A stretch of DNA of 64,000 nucleotides from Nocardioides thalensis (GTDB taxonomy: Bacteria; Actinomycetota; Actinomycetes; Propionibacteriales; Nocardioidaceae): the NCBI RefSeq assembly GCF_013410655.1, contig NZ_JACCFP010000001.1:620001-684000 (forward strand), read 5' to 3'. Below, piece after piece: positions 52,122 to 61,574 of this stretch. The first letter of the stretch is position 1. Each line of letters opens with the position of its first letter. The notes under the pieces are model-generated. The model searched no databases, was not told where the DNA came from, and was given only the letters and a program-made list of their open reading frames with translations. The position numbers were made by a program, and so were the translations under genes.

Positions 52122-54667
52122 CGGTCGAGTACGACGAGGCGCTCGTCGAAGGGATCTCGCACACGCTGAACCTTCGCCTCCCCAACGAGGAGGCCCTCGA
52201 CGCGCTCGCCCGTGCCCTCGACGAATCCGACCACGGTGCGGAGTTCATTGCCGACCTCGCCACGGGTGTCGGCAAGACCTACATCGCCGGTGGACTGTTG
52301 GACTACCTGTACATGTCCGGTGTTCGCAACGTCGTCATCGTGACGCCCGGCTCCACGATCCAACGCAAGACAGTGGACAACCTGACGCCAGGGCATCGAA
52401 AGTACCTGCGCGGCCTCCAGTGCAACCCGCTTGTCATCACCCTCGATTCGCTTGAACGAGGAGAGGTCGGAGCCGCACTCGAAGACGACAACCGGTTCAA
52501 GGTCTTCGTCTTCACCGTCCAGTCCCTGCTGCGCCCCAACACCAACGACGCACGCCGCGCCCACCGAGCGCACGAGACCCTCGGACAGGCGCTATACGAC
52601 TACCTCACCGCTGCCGACGACCTCGTTGTCATCGCCGACGAGCACCACGTCTACTACTCCGGCAACGCCAAGAAGTTCCAGTCCGCTATCGACGACATGG
52701 AGCCGATGGCGCTCGTCGGACTGACCGCCACCCCTGACCCCAAGACCCTCAACAAGCGCGTCTTCCACTACCCGCTCGCGCACGCCATCGCCGACGGGTA
52801 CGTCAAGATCCCGGTCCTCGTTTCCCGTGCCGACGGCATCAAGGACAAGCGCACCCAGATGGCGGACGGGCTCACCCTTCTCGACGCCAAGCGCGAGGCC
52901 ATGCGTTCTTACTGTCGGGCTACCAAGAAGCCCTACAGCGAACCCGTGATGTTCCTGGTCACGTCGACCATCGACGAAGCCAATGAGTACGCCGACCTCC
53001 TGGCAGGGCCCGACATGCTCGGCGACCGGGACCAGATCCTCGTCGTCACCAGCGAGGAGCCCGACGAGACGCTCCGGCTCCTCGACACCCTTGAGAACCC
53101 CGACTCCAAGATCCGCGTCGTCGTCTCCGTGTCGATGCTCAAAGAAGGCTGGGACGTCAAGAACATCTACGTCGTCTCCTCCGTCCGGTCCCTCGAATCG
53201 TCGCTCCTGACCGAGCAGATCCTCGGACGCGGCCTCCGGCTCCCGTTCGGCGAACGTACCGGCAATCCCATGCTCGACACCGTCGAAGTGCTGTCCCACG
53301 ACTCCTTCGCGACCCTCCTGCGGCAAGCCAAGGTGCTCCTTGAGGAGACCCTCGGCGAACGTGCCCAGCAGGCAAGGGCCGTCGTGAACCCAACCAAGGG
53401 CCGTCACGCGACGGGCACCTCGGTGGCAACCACCGATGAACTGCCCCTCACGTTCGAGACCGTCGACAACGAACCGGTCTCCGAGGTCGAGATCCGGCTC
53501 CCCGGTCCCGCAGCGACCGACCCTGACCAGTTCGCGCTCTTCGAAGCAGACGAGCCCACAGACGCCCTTCCCTCGACGCACACCGGGATCACCCTGTCCA
53601 CCCTCGACGCGAGAGTCGCTACTGCCGAATCAGCGAACGCGATCCTCGCCCGCACGCTGAACCCGCGTACGCCCTCCGGTGTCGGATCGCCCCTGTTCAT
53701 CCCGCAGGTCGTCACCTCCTGGCAGCGCGACCCGTTCTCCCTGACCCAGGTGCCGCTCAACGCCGTCGAGGCCCTTGGCATGCAGTTCTCCCACGACAAC
53801 GCACCTACCCTCACTCGCAAGGCTCTCGACGCCGAACGTGACGAATCAGGAGCGGCGCACGTCGTCATCCACGACGCGGACGGTGCCGTCGTCGCCACCC
53901 AGGACCGGATCCCGTTAGGCACCATCGAGTCCGACCTCGTAGGGCGGCTGATGCAGTCCAACGCCGTCGCCTCCACCGTCGCCGAGATGAACGCCGCTAC
54001 AGCCGTCGCACAGGCGTTCCTGCGGGGGGCGAATGTCACCGAGCAGACCCCTTGGCGCGCCGAACACGGCAGGCTCGCCACCGCGCGACTGGTCGAATGG
54101 ATCAGCAGCCAACAGACCTCTAGCCCCGCCCGCGAGGTCCGCAAGGTTGACCTCGTGCGCTGGCCCGATCCGCCCACCAGAACCGAGACGCGCCCGCCCG
54201 CTGACCGGCACATCGTCACCGTCCGAGCCGACTTCGAACGGCACTACCCGTACACGGGCTGGGAGAAGTCCGTCTACGAGATCAGCTCCTTCGACGCATA
54301 CTCCACCGAGTTCCTCCTCGCCACGACGTTTGAGAAGGACCCAGCGGTCAAGGCGTGGATCCGCATCGACGAGTCGGTGCCGCTCCGTGTCACCTACCTC
54401 ATGGGTGCTATCCAGAAGGTCTACGAGCCCGACTTCATCGTCATCGACGACCAGAACACCCACTGGGTCATCGAGGGCAAGGCCGACTCAGAGATGACGT
54501 CGACCACCGTGATCGCCAAGCGAGACGCAGCAGCCGAATGGGTCCGCACCGTCAACGGCGACCCCGCCGTCCACCAACGCTGGGCCTACCTCCTCGCCTC
54601 CGAATCCGTCATCGCCGCCGCCGGATCCTGGGCAGGGCTCAAGAATGGCGGGCAGGCATTCCAGTGA
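52118..54667 (+). CDS. res: Type III restriction endonuclease subunit (Res)
   Basis: 849-residue helicase-nuclease. Walker A ATGVGKT at 48-54, DEHH (DExx box) at 174-177, motif III-like GLTATP, and a motif VI-like QILGRGLRLP complete an SF2 ATPase. The C-terminal nuclease has a PD-(D/E)xK pattern: D772 in YEPDFIVI, E786 and K788 in VIEGKAD. It translocates from Mod sites and cuts when two unmodified sites meet. GTG start with GGAGGAG upstream, overlapping mod; its stop overlaps the next gene too. Confidence 0.93.
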   Translation: MTVEYDEALVEGISHTLNLRLPNEEALDALARALDESDHGAEFIADLATGVGKTYIAGGLLDYLYMSGVRNVVIVTPGSTIQRKTVDNLTPGHRKYLRGLQCNPLVITLDSLERGEVGAALEDDNRFKVFVFTVQSLLRPNTNDARRAHRAHETLGQALYDYLTAADDLVVIADEHHVYYSGNAKKFQSAIDDMEPMALVGLTATPDPKTLNKRVFHYPLAHAIADGYVKIPVLVSRADGIKDKRTQMADGLTLLDAKREAMRSYCRATKKPYSEPVMFLVTSTIDEANEYADLLAGPDMLGDRDQILVVTSEEPDETLRLLDTLENPDSKIRVVVSVSMLKEGWDVKNIYVVSSVRSLESSLLTEQILGRGLRLPFGERTGNPMLDTVEVLSHDSFATLLRQAKVLLEETLGERAQQARAVVNPTKGRHATGTSVATTDELPLTFETVDNEPVSEVEIRLPGPAATDPDQFALFEADEPTDALPSTHTGITLSTLDARVATAESANAILARTLNPRTPSGVGSPLFIPQVVTSWQRDPFSLTQVPLNAVEALGMQFSHDNAPTLTRKALDAERDESGAAHVVIHDADGAVVATQDRIPLGTIESDLVGRLMQSNAVASTVAEMNAATAVAQAFLRGANVTEQTPWRAEHGRLATARLVEWISSQQTSSPAREVRKVDLVRWPDPPTRTETRPPADRHIVTVRADFERHYPYTGWEKSVYEISSFDAYSTEFLLATTFEKDPAVKAWIRIDESVPLRVTYLMGAIQKVYEPDFIVIDDQNTHWVIEGKADSEMTSTTVIAKRDAAAEWVRTVNGDPAVHQRWAYLLASESVIAAAGSWAGLKNGGQAFQ

Positions 54668-56463
54668 ACCCAAACGGAACGCCTGATCGATACATCCGCA
54701 TGCACGGGTTGGGCATTGGCGGCTACCGATCGATGCCCGATCTTCGGTGGTTCAGCCCGCTCGGCAAGGTGACGCTGTTGGCGGGACAGAACAATGTGGG
54801 CAAGTCGAACGTCATCCGATTTCTCGAACGCTACATGCGTTCGCAGTCGCCTCGCCGTGGCTGGGAGGACGAACCTCGTGCGGGCGGGGAGCCGCTGAAG
54901 GTGGCCATCGGGTACCGGCTCGACCAAGACTCCTACGAGGGCTGGGTCGGACAGGCCAAGAATCGGACCGACGCGTTTCTGTCCCTCGCGCCGTTCCATC
55001 CTCTCGTCAATGGCGATCTCTTCTGGGTCGTTCGCAGCCAGGGCGATCGACAGCAGACGTTCAGGGGCGACCAACCTGTCACGGCCCCGTGGCAAGTTGA
55101 CCCCGAATGGATGGCTTCCTTCGACGAAGCCGCCACCGGCAAGGTCAACCTCACCAATCTCAGGCAGGGTCTCTTCTCAACCTCTGGAGGGAGTCCGGCG
55201 GACAACATCAAGGCGATTGTCGATCACCTCTTCCCATTCGAGCCGCCACCGGTACAAATCATTCACGCGTTCCGGCAGGTCACGTCCGGTTCGGACGAGA
55301 GTGACTACAGCGGACGCAACCTCATCGAGACGCTGGCCGACCACCAGAACCCAGACGTGCGGGAACGATCGAAGGAAGAGAAGTTCCGCCAGATCAATCG
55401 ATTCCTCCAGACGGTCCTAGAAGACCCCACAGTCCGGATCGAGGTCCCGTCACGACGTGACTACATCATGGTGCACCAAGACGGCATGGTCCTGCCGCTC
55501 GGCGACCTCGGTACCGGCATCCACCAGGCCGTCATCATGGCTGCCGCCGCCACCCTGATCGACAACTCGCTTGTTTGCATCGAGGAACCCGAGGTGAACC
55601 TCCACCCCCTGCTGCAGCGGAAGTTCGTGCGTTACCTGACGGAGAACACAACGAACCAGTACATCATCGCGACGCACTCGGCCCACATGCTCGACTACGA
55701 GCGTGCCAGCGTCATCCATGTCCGCAAGGACACGTCCGGGAGCGTCCCTGCCCCAGCGACCACGACCCACCAGTTCGCCGACATCTGTGCCGACCTTGGA
55801 TACCGGCCCTCCGACATCATGCAGGCTAACGCCATCGTCTGGGTTGAGGGGCCGTCCGATCGGACCTACATCAACCATTGGCTGCGGCTCTACGCCCCCG
55901 ACACGCTGTTCGTGGAGGGAATCCACTACTCGATCATGTTCTACGGGGGCAGCAACCGCAGCCATCTCACCGGACACGACCCTCTGGATGACGAAACCGT
56001 CAACGACCTCATCTCGCTTCGACGCCTCAACCGGCACTCGATGATCGTGATCGACAGCGACAAGACCCGGCCGAAGGGCGACAAACTCGATGCCAACAAG
56101 GTTCGAGTCCGTGACGAGTTTGACGCCCCAGATCGGCCTGGGCACGCGTGGGTCACCGCATGCCGAACCATCGAGAACTACGTCCCTGCCGACCTTCTCA
56201 CGGAGGCCGTCGCTGCCGCACACCCGCACGCGCGGTACCGGCCTCCAGCAACGAAGTGGGACGACCCCCTAGATGCGCGCCGTAAGACGGACAGCAGGCG
56301 AGCCACCATCGACAAAGTCAAGGTGGCACACAGGGTCATCGAACGGTGGACAGATGAAACGCCGCTTCCCGACGATCTACGTCGCGAGATTCGCCGCCTC
56401 CACGAGTTCATCTCCCAGGCGAACCCCAGCGCGTACACCGCCGAGTCCTCCGAGGGCGCGTAA
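54664..56463 (+). CDS. OLD-family ATPase-TOPRIM protein linked to type III RM
   Basis: 599 residues. N-terminal ABC-like ATPase: Walker A GQNNVGKS (41-48), Walker B SLVCIEEPEVNLHP, and the IIATHSAHM switch. C-terminal TOPRIM domain: E395 in WVEGPSDR and D464/D466 in VIDSDK. This is the architecture of overcoming-lysogenization-defect (OLD) nucleases and Gabija GajA. The GTG overlaps the Res stop by four bases, so it is a dedicated third gene of the mod-res operon. It may be a nuclease or a sensor that acts when restriction fails. No UvrD-like GajB partner follows. Confidence 0.88.
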   Translation: MNPNGTPDRYIRMHGLGIGGYRSMPDLRWFSPLGKVTLLAGQNNVGKSNVIRFLERYMRSQSPRRGWEDEPRAGGEPLKVAIGYRLDQDSYEGWVGQAKNRTDAFLSLAPFHPLVNGDLFWVVRSQGDRQQTFRGDQPVTAPWQVDPEWMASFDEAATGKVNLTNLRQGLFSTSGGSPADNIKAIVDHLFPFEPPPVQIIHAFRQVTSGSDESDYSGRNLIETLADHQNPDVRERSKEEKFRQINRFLQTVLEDPTVRIEVPSRRDYIMVHQDGMVLPLGDLGTGIHQAVIMAAAATLIDNSLVCIEEPEVNLHPLLQRKFVRYLTENTTNQYIIATHSAHMLDYERASVIHVRKDTSGSVPAPATTTHQFADICADLGYRPSDIMQANAIVWVEGPSDRTYINHWLRLYAPDTLFVEGIHYSIMFYGGSNRSHLTGHDPLDDETVNDLISLRRLNRHSMIVIDSDKTRPKGDKLDANKVRVRDEFDAPDRPGHAWVTACRTIENYVPADLLTEAVAAAHPHARYRPPATKWDDPLDARRKTDSRRATIDKVKVAHRVIERWTDETPLPDDLRREIRRLHEFISQANPSAYTAESSEGA

Positions 56464-56542
56464 CCGCGACAGCAGATGAGGGACGCTGGCCGGGTTGCCC
56501 GGCGGGGTTCAAACACACGCGATGCCGTTCGACGACGGCGGA

Positions 56543-56956
56543 TCATCCAAGGAATGCGTGCGGATACTCCGTGACAGGAACCTCGTGCGCCACACGCACC
56601 ACTCGACCCCTTGGGCTCATGACGGAGGTCACTGGGCCCTCCGAGCCGAGAGGATGCGCGTTGACGTCCACCTGTGGATCCTCCATCTCTACCTCGTAGA
56701 CGTACAGGGTGTCTCCGCCGTGGCGGATGCCCCGACGGTAGGCCCAATCGAGCGCTTCATCTAACGAGACCGTCGCGAAGCACATGCGACGGTCGTCCTC
56801 CTCGCCCGGCATCGTGCTGACGACGTCCGTGAGCAGGTGGTCTCCCTGCTCGTACCGCTTGCGACTGCCGTGGAGGTACGGACCAGCGGGCACGTCATCA
56901 CGAGCCCAAGCGCGGTCTGGTTCTAGATGCACGGCCACATTGTGCAGGTGAATCAC
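56543..56956 (-). CDS. Arr-like ADP-ribosyltransferase
   Basis: 137 residues from GTG 56956 (GAGG upstream); the open frame reaches 57004. The layout matches rifampin ADP-ribosyltransferases: GPYLHGSRKRYEQGDHLLTD, FATVSLDEALDWAYRRG, DTLYVYEVEMEDPQVDVN, and a closing RGRVVRVAHEV. Arr enzymes ADP-ribosylate rifamycins using NAD; related proteins modify other small molecules, and island-borne members might act on phage or host targets. It converges on the OLD gene and diverges from the CoiA-like gene. Confidence 0.78.
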   Translation of the reverse strand: MIHLHNVAVHLEPDRAWARDDVPAGPYLHGSRKRYEQGDHLLTDVVSTMPGEEDDRRMCFATVSLDEALDWAYRRGIRHGGDTLYVYEVEMEDPQVDVNAHPLGSEGPVTSVMSPRGRVVRVAHEVPVTEYPHAFLG

Positions 56957-57106
56957 CGACGCAACCTCGAAACGAGGAAGCCGCCGAAGAGGACCACGCG
57001 TCACTGCTTCCGACCGAGTGCCACGCCTGCGCTCGCCCGTCGACTAGGGAGGCCCGACAGGTCGAACTGGCTCACAAGTGTCGGTCCCGGAGCCGATACT
57101 CCGTGC

Positions 57107-59101
57107 ATGTCGGCTTTCCACGACCGTTCCGCGATGAGGGAGTTCCTCGATCGCGAGAAGGCGCAGGTCTGGGCGGTTGACCGCGCGAGCCGAGAGCCCC
57201 GGTACATCGACGTCGGGCTGGCTGACGCCCTACGGGAGACCGCGCGGAGCGAGTGGCGCTGTCCGTTCCCGGGGTGCGACTCAGTGATCTCGACGCGGGG
57301 TGGATCGAAGCGCGACCACTTCTGGCACCCGAACGGCACGCCACACGTCTCTGACGGAGAGAGCGAGGCGCACCTCGGTGCGAAGGCCATGCTCGCCGCC
57401 TGGGCTGCGCTGCAAGCGCCCGGCGGCGCTGCCGTCGAAGAGGAGATGGTCTCACTCAAGGAACCCTCGACCGCCCTGTACCGGCGCGCCGACGTGATGG
57501 TGACCTGGCCCGACAGGGCGAAGACGGCGTTCGAGGTCGAGTACAAGAACTTTCTGGTCGCCGACTGGGAGCGCAAGCAGGCCGACTACGACCGCGAGAA
57601 GGTCGCGTGCGTGTGGCTGCTCGGGCACACCCGGTTACGTCACCGCGAGACGTTCACGAGCGACGAGGGAGTGGAGATCGCGGCGGTCCGGCTGTCTCCG
57701 CTGGCTGGCGCTTGGGCGGACGCCGGACGCTACGTCCTGGTGGTCAACCCGGTGACCCGGCAGATCGGCACGATCGCAGGCGACCGCGCATTCACCTGCC
57801 GCCCAAATGACTGGCACGACGATGTGTGGCTTCGTCTCGACGCTCTCGATGACTGCGACCTCGACCATCGACTCGGCATTGTCACGCCCGCGATGAGGCT
57901 GATCCTCGCTGCCGAGGCGGAGCAGGTAAGGCTGGCTAACGAGGAACGCCGCCGCGCAGTCGAGCGCGCGGAGGCACAACGGCTACGCGATGGGGAGGCG
58001 GCGCGTCTCCACGAGGAGTACGCCCGCCAAGCGGCTGAACGAGGATTGGTGAGCCAGTCCTTCACGCCCGCCGACCGTGACCAGTACCGGCTGCGGAAGC
58101 GACGCGAGCGTGCCGAGGCGTGGACCAAGGATCCGTTCCGGCAACGGTGCCTCGACCGTTGGGGCCGCGTCCCCGGCTTCCTCGCTGAGGAACTGGACGG
58201 CGACCACGGGGTCTGGGCCAGCCACGAACGCTGGCACTGCCTCGTGTTCGCCCACTTCGTCGACTCAAAGCCGATCGGATCGACCTTCAAGGTCCGCGAG
58301 GTCTACCAGATGCTCGCCCGCGCACAGATCGAACTGCACCACCAGGGCAGGTTCCGTGCCGCAGCGATCCAAGGATTCATCGCCCATCTCGAATACCACG
58401 GTTACGTGGACATCGGTGCCGAGGTCACCGATCACATGTACGGCGACATCACCGTGCTCGCAACGACACGTCAACCACCAACAATCAGCCCTCGACAGCG
58501 CGAGACTGCGTCGGCACGAGAGAAGGAACAGCGACGTCAGGAGCAAGCCCGCGTCGAAGCACGTCGCGCACGGGAGCGGCGTGCAGCCGCCGATGCCGCA
58601 GAACGGGAACGCATCGCTCAGCGAGAAGCCGCCGACAAGGCAGCCGCCGAGCGCGAACGCCGGTGGCACCTGTCTGCCGACTACGACGCACTTCGGGTGC
58701 TCTTCGGGAAGGACATCCCCGCCGCCATCACCTGGCCGGGCGGACTTCACGCCAACGAGGTCGACGCATACCGAGCCCAATGGCGGATGCACGTCTACAT
58801 GACCCACATCTATCGGATGCCCAGCGGCAGCAGATTCACGCTCAGCGACGTCGTCGAGACACTCGCTCGCCACGGAGTCCATGCCATCCCCGCGCACACC
58901 CCCGCCGAAGCGGTCCGCGAGTACGTCGCGAACCTGATGTCTCGCGGGTACCTCGAACGCGTGGCCGACGACATCGTGAAAGGCGAGAACCCCGTCTTCA
59001 CCGTCATCGAGGACCACGCGCGCCAAGAGACACGGCTTCGTCTCCCGGCGCCCCGGTCAGCGCCTCCAGAATCGCCCGGGCAAACAGCCCCCCTGTTCTA
59101 A
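57107..59101 (+). CDS. CoiA-like nuclease with duplicated C-terminal module
   Basis: 664 residues. An N-terminal zinc finger with C52, C57, H71 and H74 (RCPFPGCDS, RDHFWH) precedes a PD-(D/E)xK nuclease core: D129 in RRADVMV and E143/E145/K147 in AFEVEYKN, then YDREKVACVWLLGH, all typical of CoiA. A charged coiled coil separates two similar modules, about 340-440 and 530-640, each ending HGYVDI or RGYLERV. ATG 57107 is preferred to the upstream frame start, which would overlap the Arr-like gene. Role: DNA processing in the element or defence. Confidence 0.78.
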   Translation: MSAFHDRSAMREFLDREKAQVWAVDRASREPRYIDVGLADALRETARSEWRCPFPGCDSVISTRGGSKRDHFWHPNGTPHVSDGESEAHLGAKAMLAAWAALQAPGGAAVEEEMVSLKEPSTALYRRADVMVTWPDRAKTAFEVEYKNFLVADWERKQADYDREKVACVWLLGHTRLRHRETFTSDEGVEIAAVRLSPLAGAWADAGRYVLVVNPVTRQIGTIAGDRAFTCRPNDWHDDVWLRLDALDDCDLDHRLGIVTPAMRLILAAEAEQVRLANEERRRAVERAEAQRLRDGEAARLHEEYARQAAERGLVSQSFTPADRDQYRLRKRRERAEAWTKDPFRQRCLDRWGRVPGFLAEELDGDHGVWASHERWHCLVFAHFVDSKPIGSTFKVREVYQMLARAQIELHHQGRFRAAAIQGFIAHLEYHGYVDIGAEVTDHMYGDITVLATTRQPPTISPRQRETASAREKEQRRQEQARVEARRARERRAAADAAERERIAQREAADKAAAERERRWHLSADYDALRVLFGKDIPAAITWPGGLHANEVDAYRAQWRMHVYMTHIYRMPSGSRFTLSDVVETLARHGVHAIPAHTPAEAVREYVANLMSRGYLERVADDIVKGENPVFTVIEDHARQETRLRLPAPRSAPPESPGQTAPLF

Positions 59102-59143
59102 CTCGGCTCATCGCACCTAGGCCGATACGGTGCCTCCGCGCCA

Positions 59144-60178
59144 TCACAGTCGACCGTCGATGCAGGCACGGCGCTCTTCCTCAATCAAGTAGACCAGCGT
59201 TTGGTGCTCCCAGACGTCCCAGAGCCGGTCGTCTCTCGACGGACTCAACTCCCAGATGTTCTCGGCGGTGTCCCGCACATCGTTGTCCCGGCGTGAGAGG
59301 TACCGAACCGTGTCACACCCCAGTTCGGTCGGTACATCCCCGACGCCCACCAGTGCAGACTGGAACGCCAGTTCGATCTCGAACTCGGTGGCGGTCCGTG
59401 CCCGGTAGGAGTCCGCTGGCGACACCGCGTAGCCCTCCCGCTGCAACTCCTGCAGGTGGTAGACGTCCCGTGTTGGGAACTCTGCCGCGTCCTCCACGTC
59501 CGGATCCTCCACAGGTTCGGACAGGTTCAGTCGGTTCTCCGGGCAGAACCAGCGGGCGGCCTCGCCCACCGCGAACCGCATGAGCCGCGTCTGGTCAGCA
59601 GGCAACAACGGCTCGTAGGGCACCTTCAGGAGGTCCGCCAACAAGGCAGCGCTCTTCACGTTCTCGCTTGCGTTCTGTTGGAACTCGGTCCATGTCCATC
59701 GCGGAGCGACCACTGAGCACCATCCCACCGGGACCGACGGCAACGCGTACGCCAGACGGTCAGCCACACGTGGCGCCTCGTGGCGGACTCGCAGCAGGTA
59801 GGCCGCGATGTCGCGCCGCAGCACCCTCTCGTACTCCTCGTCTGTGTACTCATCCGAGCCGGGGGAAGGCCAATACCCCTCGGGAAGACCGTCCACCTCA
59901 TCAGGCTCCAGCAGTTCGTCGTCTGCCCCGTCCTCCAGCAACTCTCCCCAGGGAGTCGTCGGTGTGGGCGTCTCCGTCAGAGTCGGCGACGGTGACGATG
60001 AAGAGGACGTCGGAGCGGCGGAACTCGTGTCAGCAGTGGATGGTTCCGGGCTGTTCGATGTCGCACCCGTAGGCGCACTGTCGTCGTCGGAGAACAGCGA
60101 CCCGGCCCCCATGACAACAGCCATCGCCACCGCAGCGATCGCCATCAGGACTCCGAACTGCTTCACGCACGCCATCAT
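59144..60178 (-). CDS. Membrane-anchored hypothetical protein
   Basis: 344 residues. One N-terminal helix (FGVLMAIAAVAMAVVMGAG), a long Ser/Thr/Pro linker, then an all-helical external domain with Cys residues (WCSVVAP, WFCPENR, LGCDTVR, RACIDGRL) that could form disulfides. No family recognised. The tail ends directly after RACIDGRL. It converges on the CoiA-like gene and diverges from the PDDEXK-like gene. Possibly a surface protein of the element, for example in entry exclusion, but nothing shows this. Confidence 0.65.
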   Translation of the reverse strand: MMACVKQFGVLMAIAAVAMAVVMGAGSLFSDDDSAPTGATSNSPEPSTADTSSAAPTSSSSSPSPTLTETPTPTTPWGELLEDGADDELLEPDEVDGLPEGYWPSPGSDEYTDEEYERVLRRDIAAYLLRVRHEAPRVADRLAYALPSVPVGWCSVVAPRWTWTEFQQNASENVKSAALLADLLKVPYEPLLPADQTRLMRFAVGEAARWFCPENRLNLSEPVEDPDVEDAAEFPTRDVYHLQELQREGYAVSPADSYRARTATEFEIELAFQSALVGVGDVPTELGCDTVRYLSRRDNDVRDTAENIWELSPSRDDRLWDVWEHQTLVYLIEEERRACIDGRL

Positions 60179-60219
60179 GCCCGGCGCTAGCCGTGCGGAC
60201 CTCAGATACCTTCGACGTC

Positions 60220-60861
60220 ATGGTCGCCACGGGAGCCCGAGTCAGAGCACTCGCCGCCCTGCTCACCGGCGCAGGCTGGGAACAGGGGACGCCACCCCGC
60301 CTCCCACGGCTGGCTGACCTGCCAACCGCGACACAGTCCCGCATACGGACGTTCTACGACGTGCTGGGAGGCAACGTCGAGCACTTCGACCGGATCCGGC
60401 CAGGCGGCTGGGACCTCGCCTTCCAGACCCCCGACGGTCTCTTGTTGGTCGAACTGGACGAGGAGCAACACTTCAACCGCTACCGCGCCGAAACCCTGAC
60501 CGCGGCCAATGACCTCGATCTGCCCTGGGCAACTAACTACCTGACCTACTGCGAACAGCACGAAGCCCGACTGCTCCCCGGCTGGGGCACCGGACAGCGG
60601 TGGACCAACCCCTCAGCCGCCCGCTTCTTCGGCGACCCATCCAGGCCCGGCGACTTCACCGGCAACGGCGCACCGCGTTGGCGGCAACGCGCGTTCTACG
60701 ACAGCGTCAAGGACGTCCTCGATGACCGTCGCCTTGCCCGGATCAGCGTGCACGACACGCTCGACACGGGAGCCACATTGGAGAGGCTCCTCCGCCGACC
60801 CGACCCCACGGCGGTCGGAGCGGTCCAGCACCTCCTCACGATCCGCACCCACGTCGCCTGA
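60220..60861 (+). CDS. Hypothetical protein with a nuclease-like core
   Basis: 213 residues from ATG 60220; GTG 60193 would leave only 14 bases to the divergent gene. The central stretch RPGGWDLAFQ ... LLLVELDEEQHFNRYRAETL looks like the D...ExD/ExQ active core of Vsr or PD-(D/E)xK nucleases. The remainder is helical and Arg-rich. Similar proteins occur on actinobacterial islands beside restriction genes. The nuclease call is from pattern only. Confidence 0.58.
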   Translation: MVATGARVRALAALLTGAGWEQGTPPRLPRLADLPTATQSRIRTFYDVLGGNVEHFDRIRPGGWDLAFQTPDGLLLVELDEEQHFNRYRAETLTAANDLDLPWATNYLTYCEQHEARLLPGWGTGQRWTNPSAARFFGDPSRPGDFTGNGAPRWRQRAFYDSVKDVLDDRRLARISVHDTLDTGATLERLLRRPDPTAVGAVQHLLTIRTHVA

Positions 60862-60907
60862 CACACGAACCGCGTAGCGGGAGACCCAAACGTGAAGTGG
60901 CGGCACC

Positions 60908-61495
60908 ATGGGGTGCATGGCAACCACTGCCGCGCGGTCGGCACGGTCGAAGGTGCCGCTCACGAAGCGGCACCTGGCTCGGCTGTCGAAGATCGCCGCC
61001 GCCGACCGTGAGGTGTTCTACGAGCGCCGCCCCGAGTACAGGGGGCGGCTGGTTGCGGTCGTGCTCGCGCAGGGCGGTGGCCTGCACTATCTGGACCGCC
61101 GGAACGGGGTGAAGGACCTGGATGTGTGGTCCTTCTTCGCGTTGCCTCCCGGCGAGGACCGGTTTCCGGCAGACCGGCGCACCCGACACGTCGACTTCGG
61201 TCCCTCCGACCTCGGCCGTCAGCGGTACGACTTCGCGAAAGCCCGCTCGCCCCGCCAACTCGCCCAATGGCAGAAGTGGCATCAGGAGCACGAGGGCCGA
61301 CGGGTGGACCTGATGATGCGCGGACTCCACTGCAAGCCCAACGCCGACCCAACGGATGTGATCCGCGACTGGCTCGACCAGCGCATCCGCAAACCAAGGA
61401 GTTCGCCGGGCCACCTCCGCGAGGCGGGCGTCATCCTCATCGACCCACCTGACCGTCGAGGTGAAGTCATCTGGGACCCGCGAGTCGACGACTGA
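60908..61495 (+). CDS. Conserved actinobacterial hypothetical protein
   Basis: 195 residues, perhaps starting at ATG 60917. Basic N-terminus, then VVLAQGGGLHYLDRRNGVKD with LDVWSFFALPPG, a block I recall from small actinobacterial proteins of unknown function; DLDVW could be part of a nucleotidyltransferase-like metal site. The later part is Arg-rich with DPTDVIRDWLDQRI. Follows the nuclease-like gene in the same direction. Function not known. Confidence 0.6.
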   Translation: MGCMATTAARSARSKVPLTKRHLARLSKIAAADREVFYERRPEYRGRLVAVVLAQGGGLHYLDRRNGVKDLDVWSFFALPPGEDRFPADRRTRHVDFGPSDLGRQRYDFAKARSPRQLAQWQKWHQEHEGRRVDLMMRGLHCKPNADPTDVIRDWLDQRIRKPRSSPGHLREAGVILIDPPDRRGEVIWDPRVDD

Positions 61496-61574
61496 CCGCC
61501 CGTCGTTGTGCTCGGCGGCAACCAGGGATGCGATTCTGCCAAGACGGAACAGCAGAGGCGTACCCTCCGGTGGC

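Noticed and set aside
54664..56463. Gabija GajA
   Set aside because: The domain layout fits, but no GajB helicase is adjacent and the gene is fused by overlap to res, so a Gabija call is not supported.
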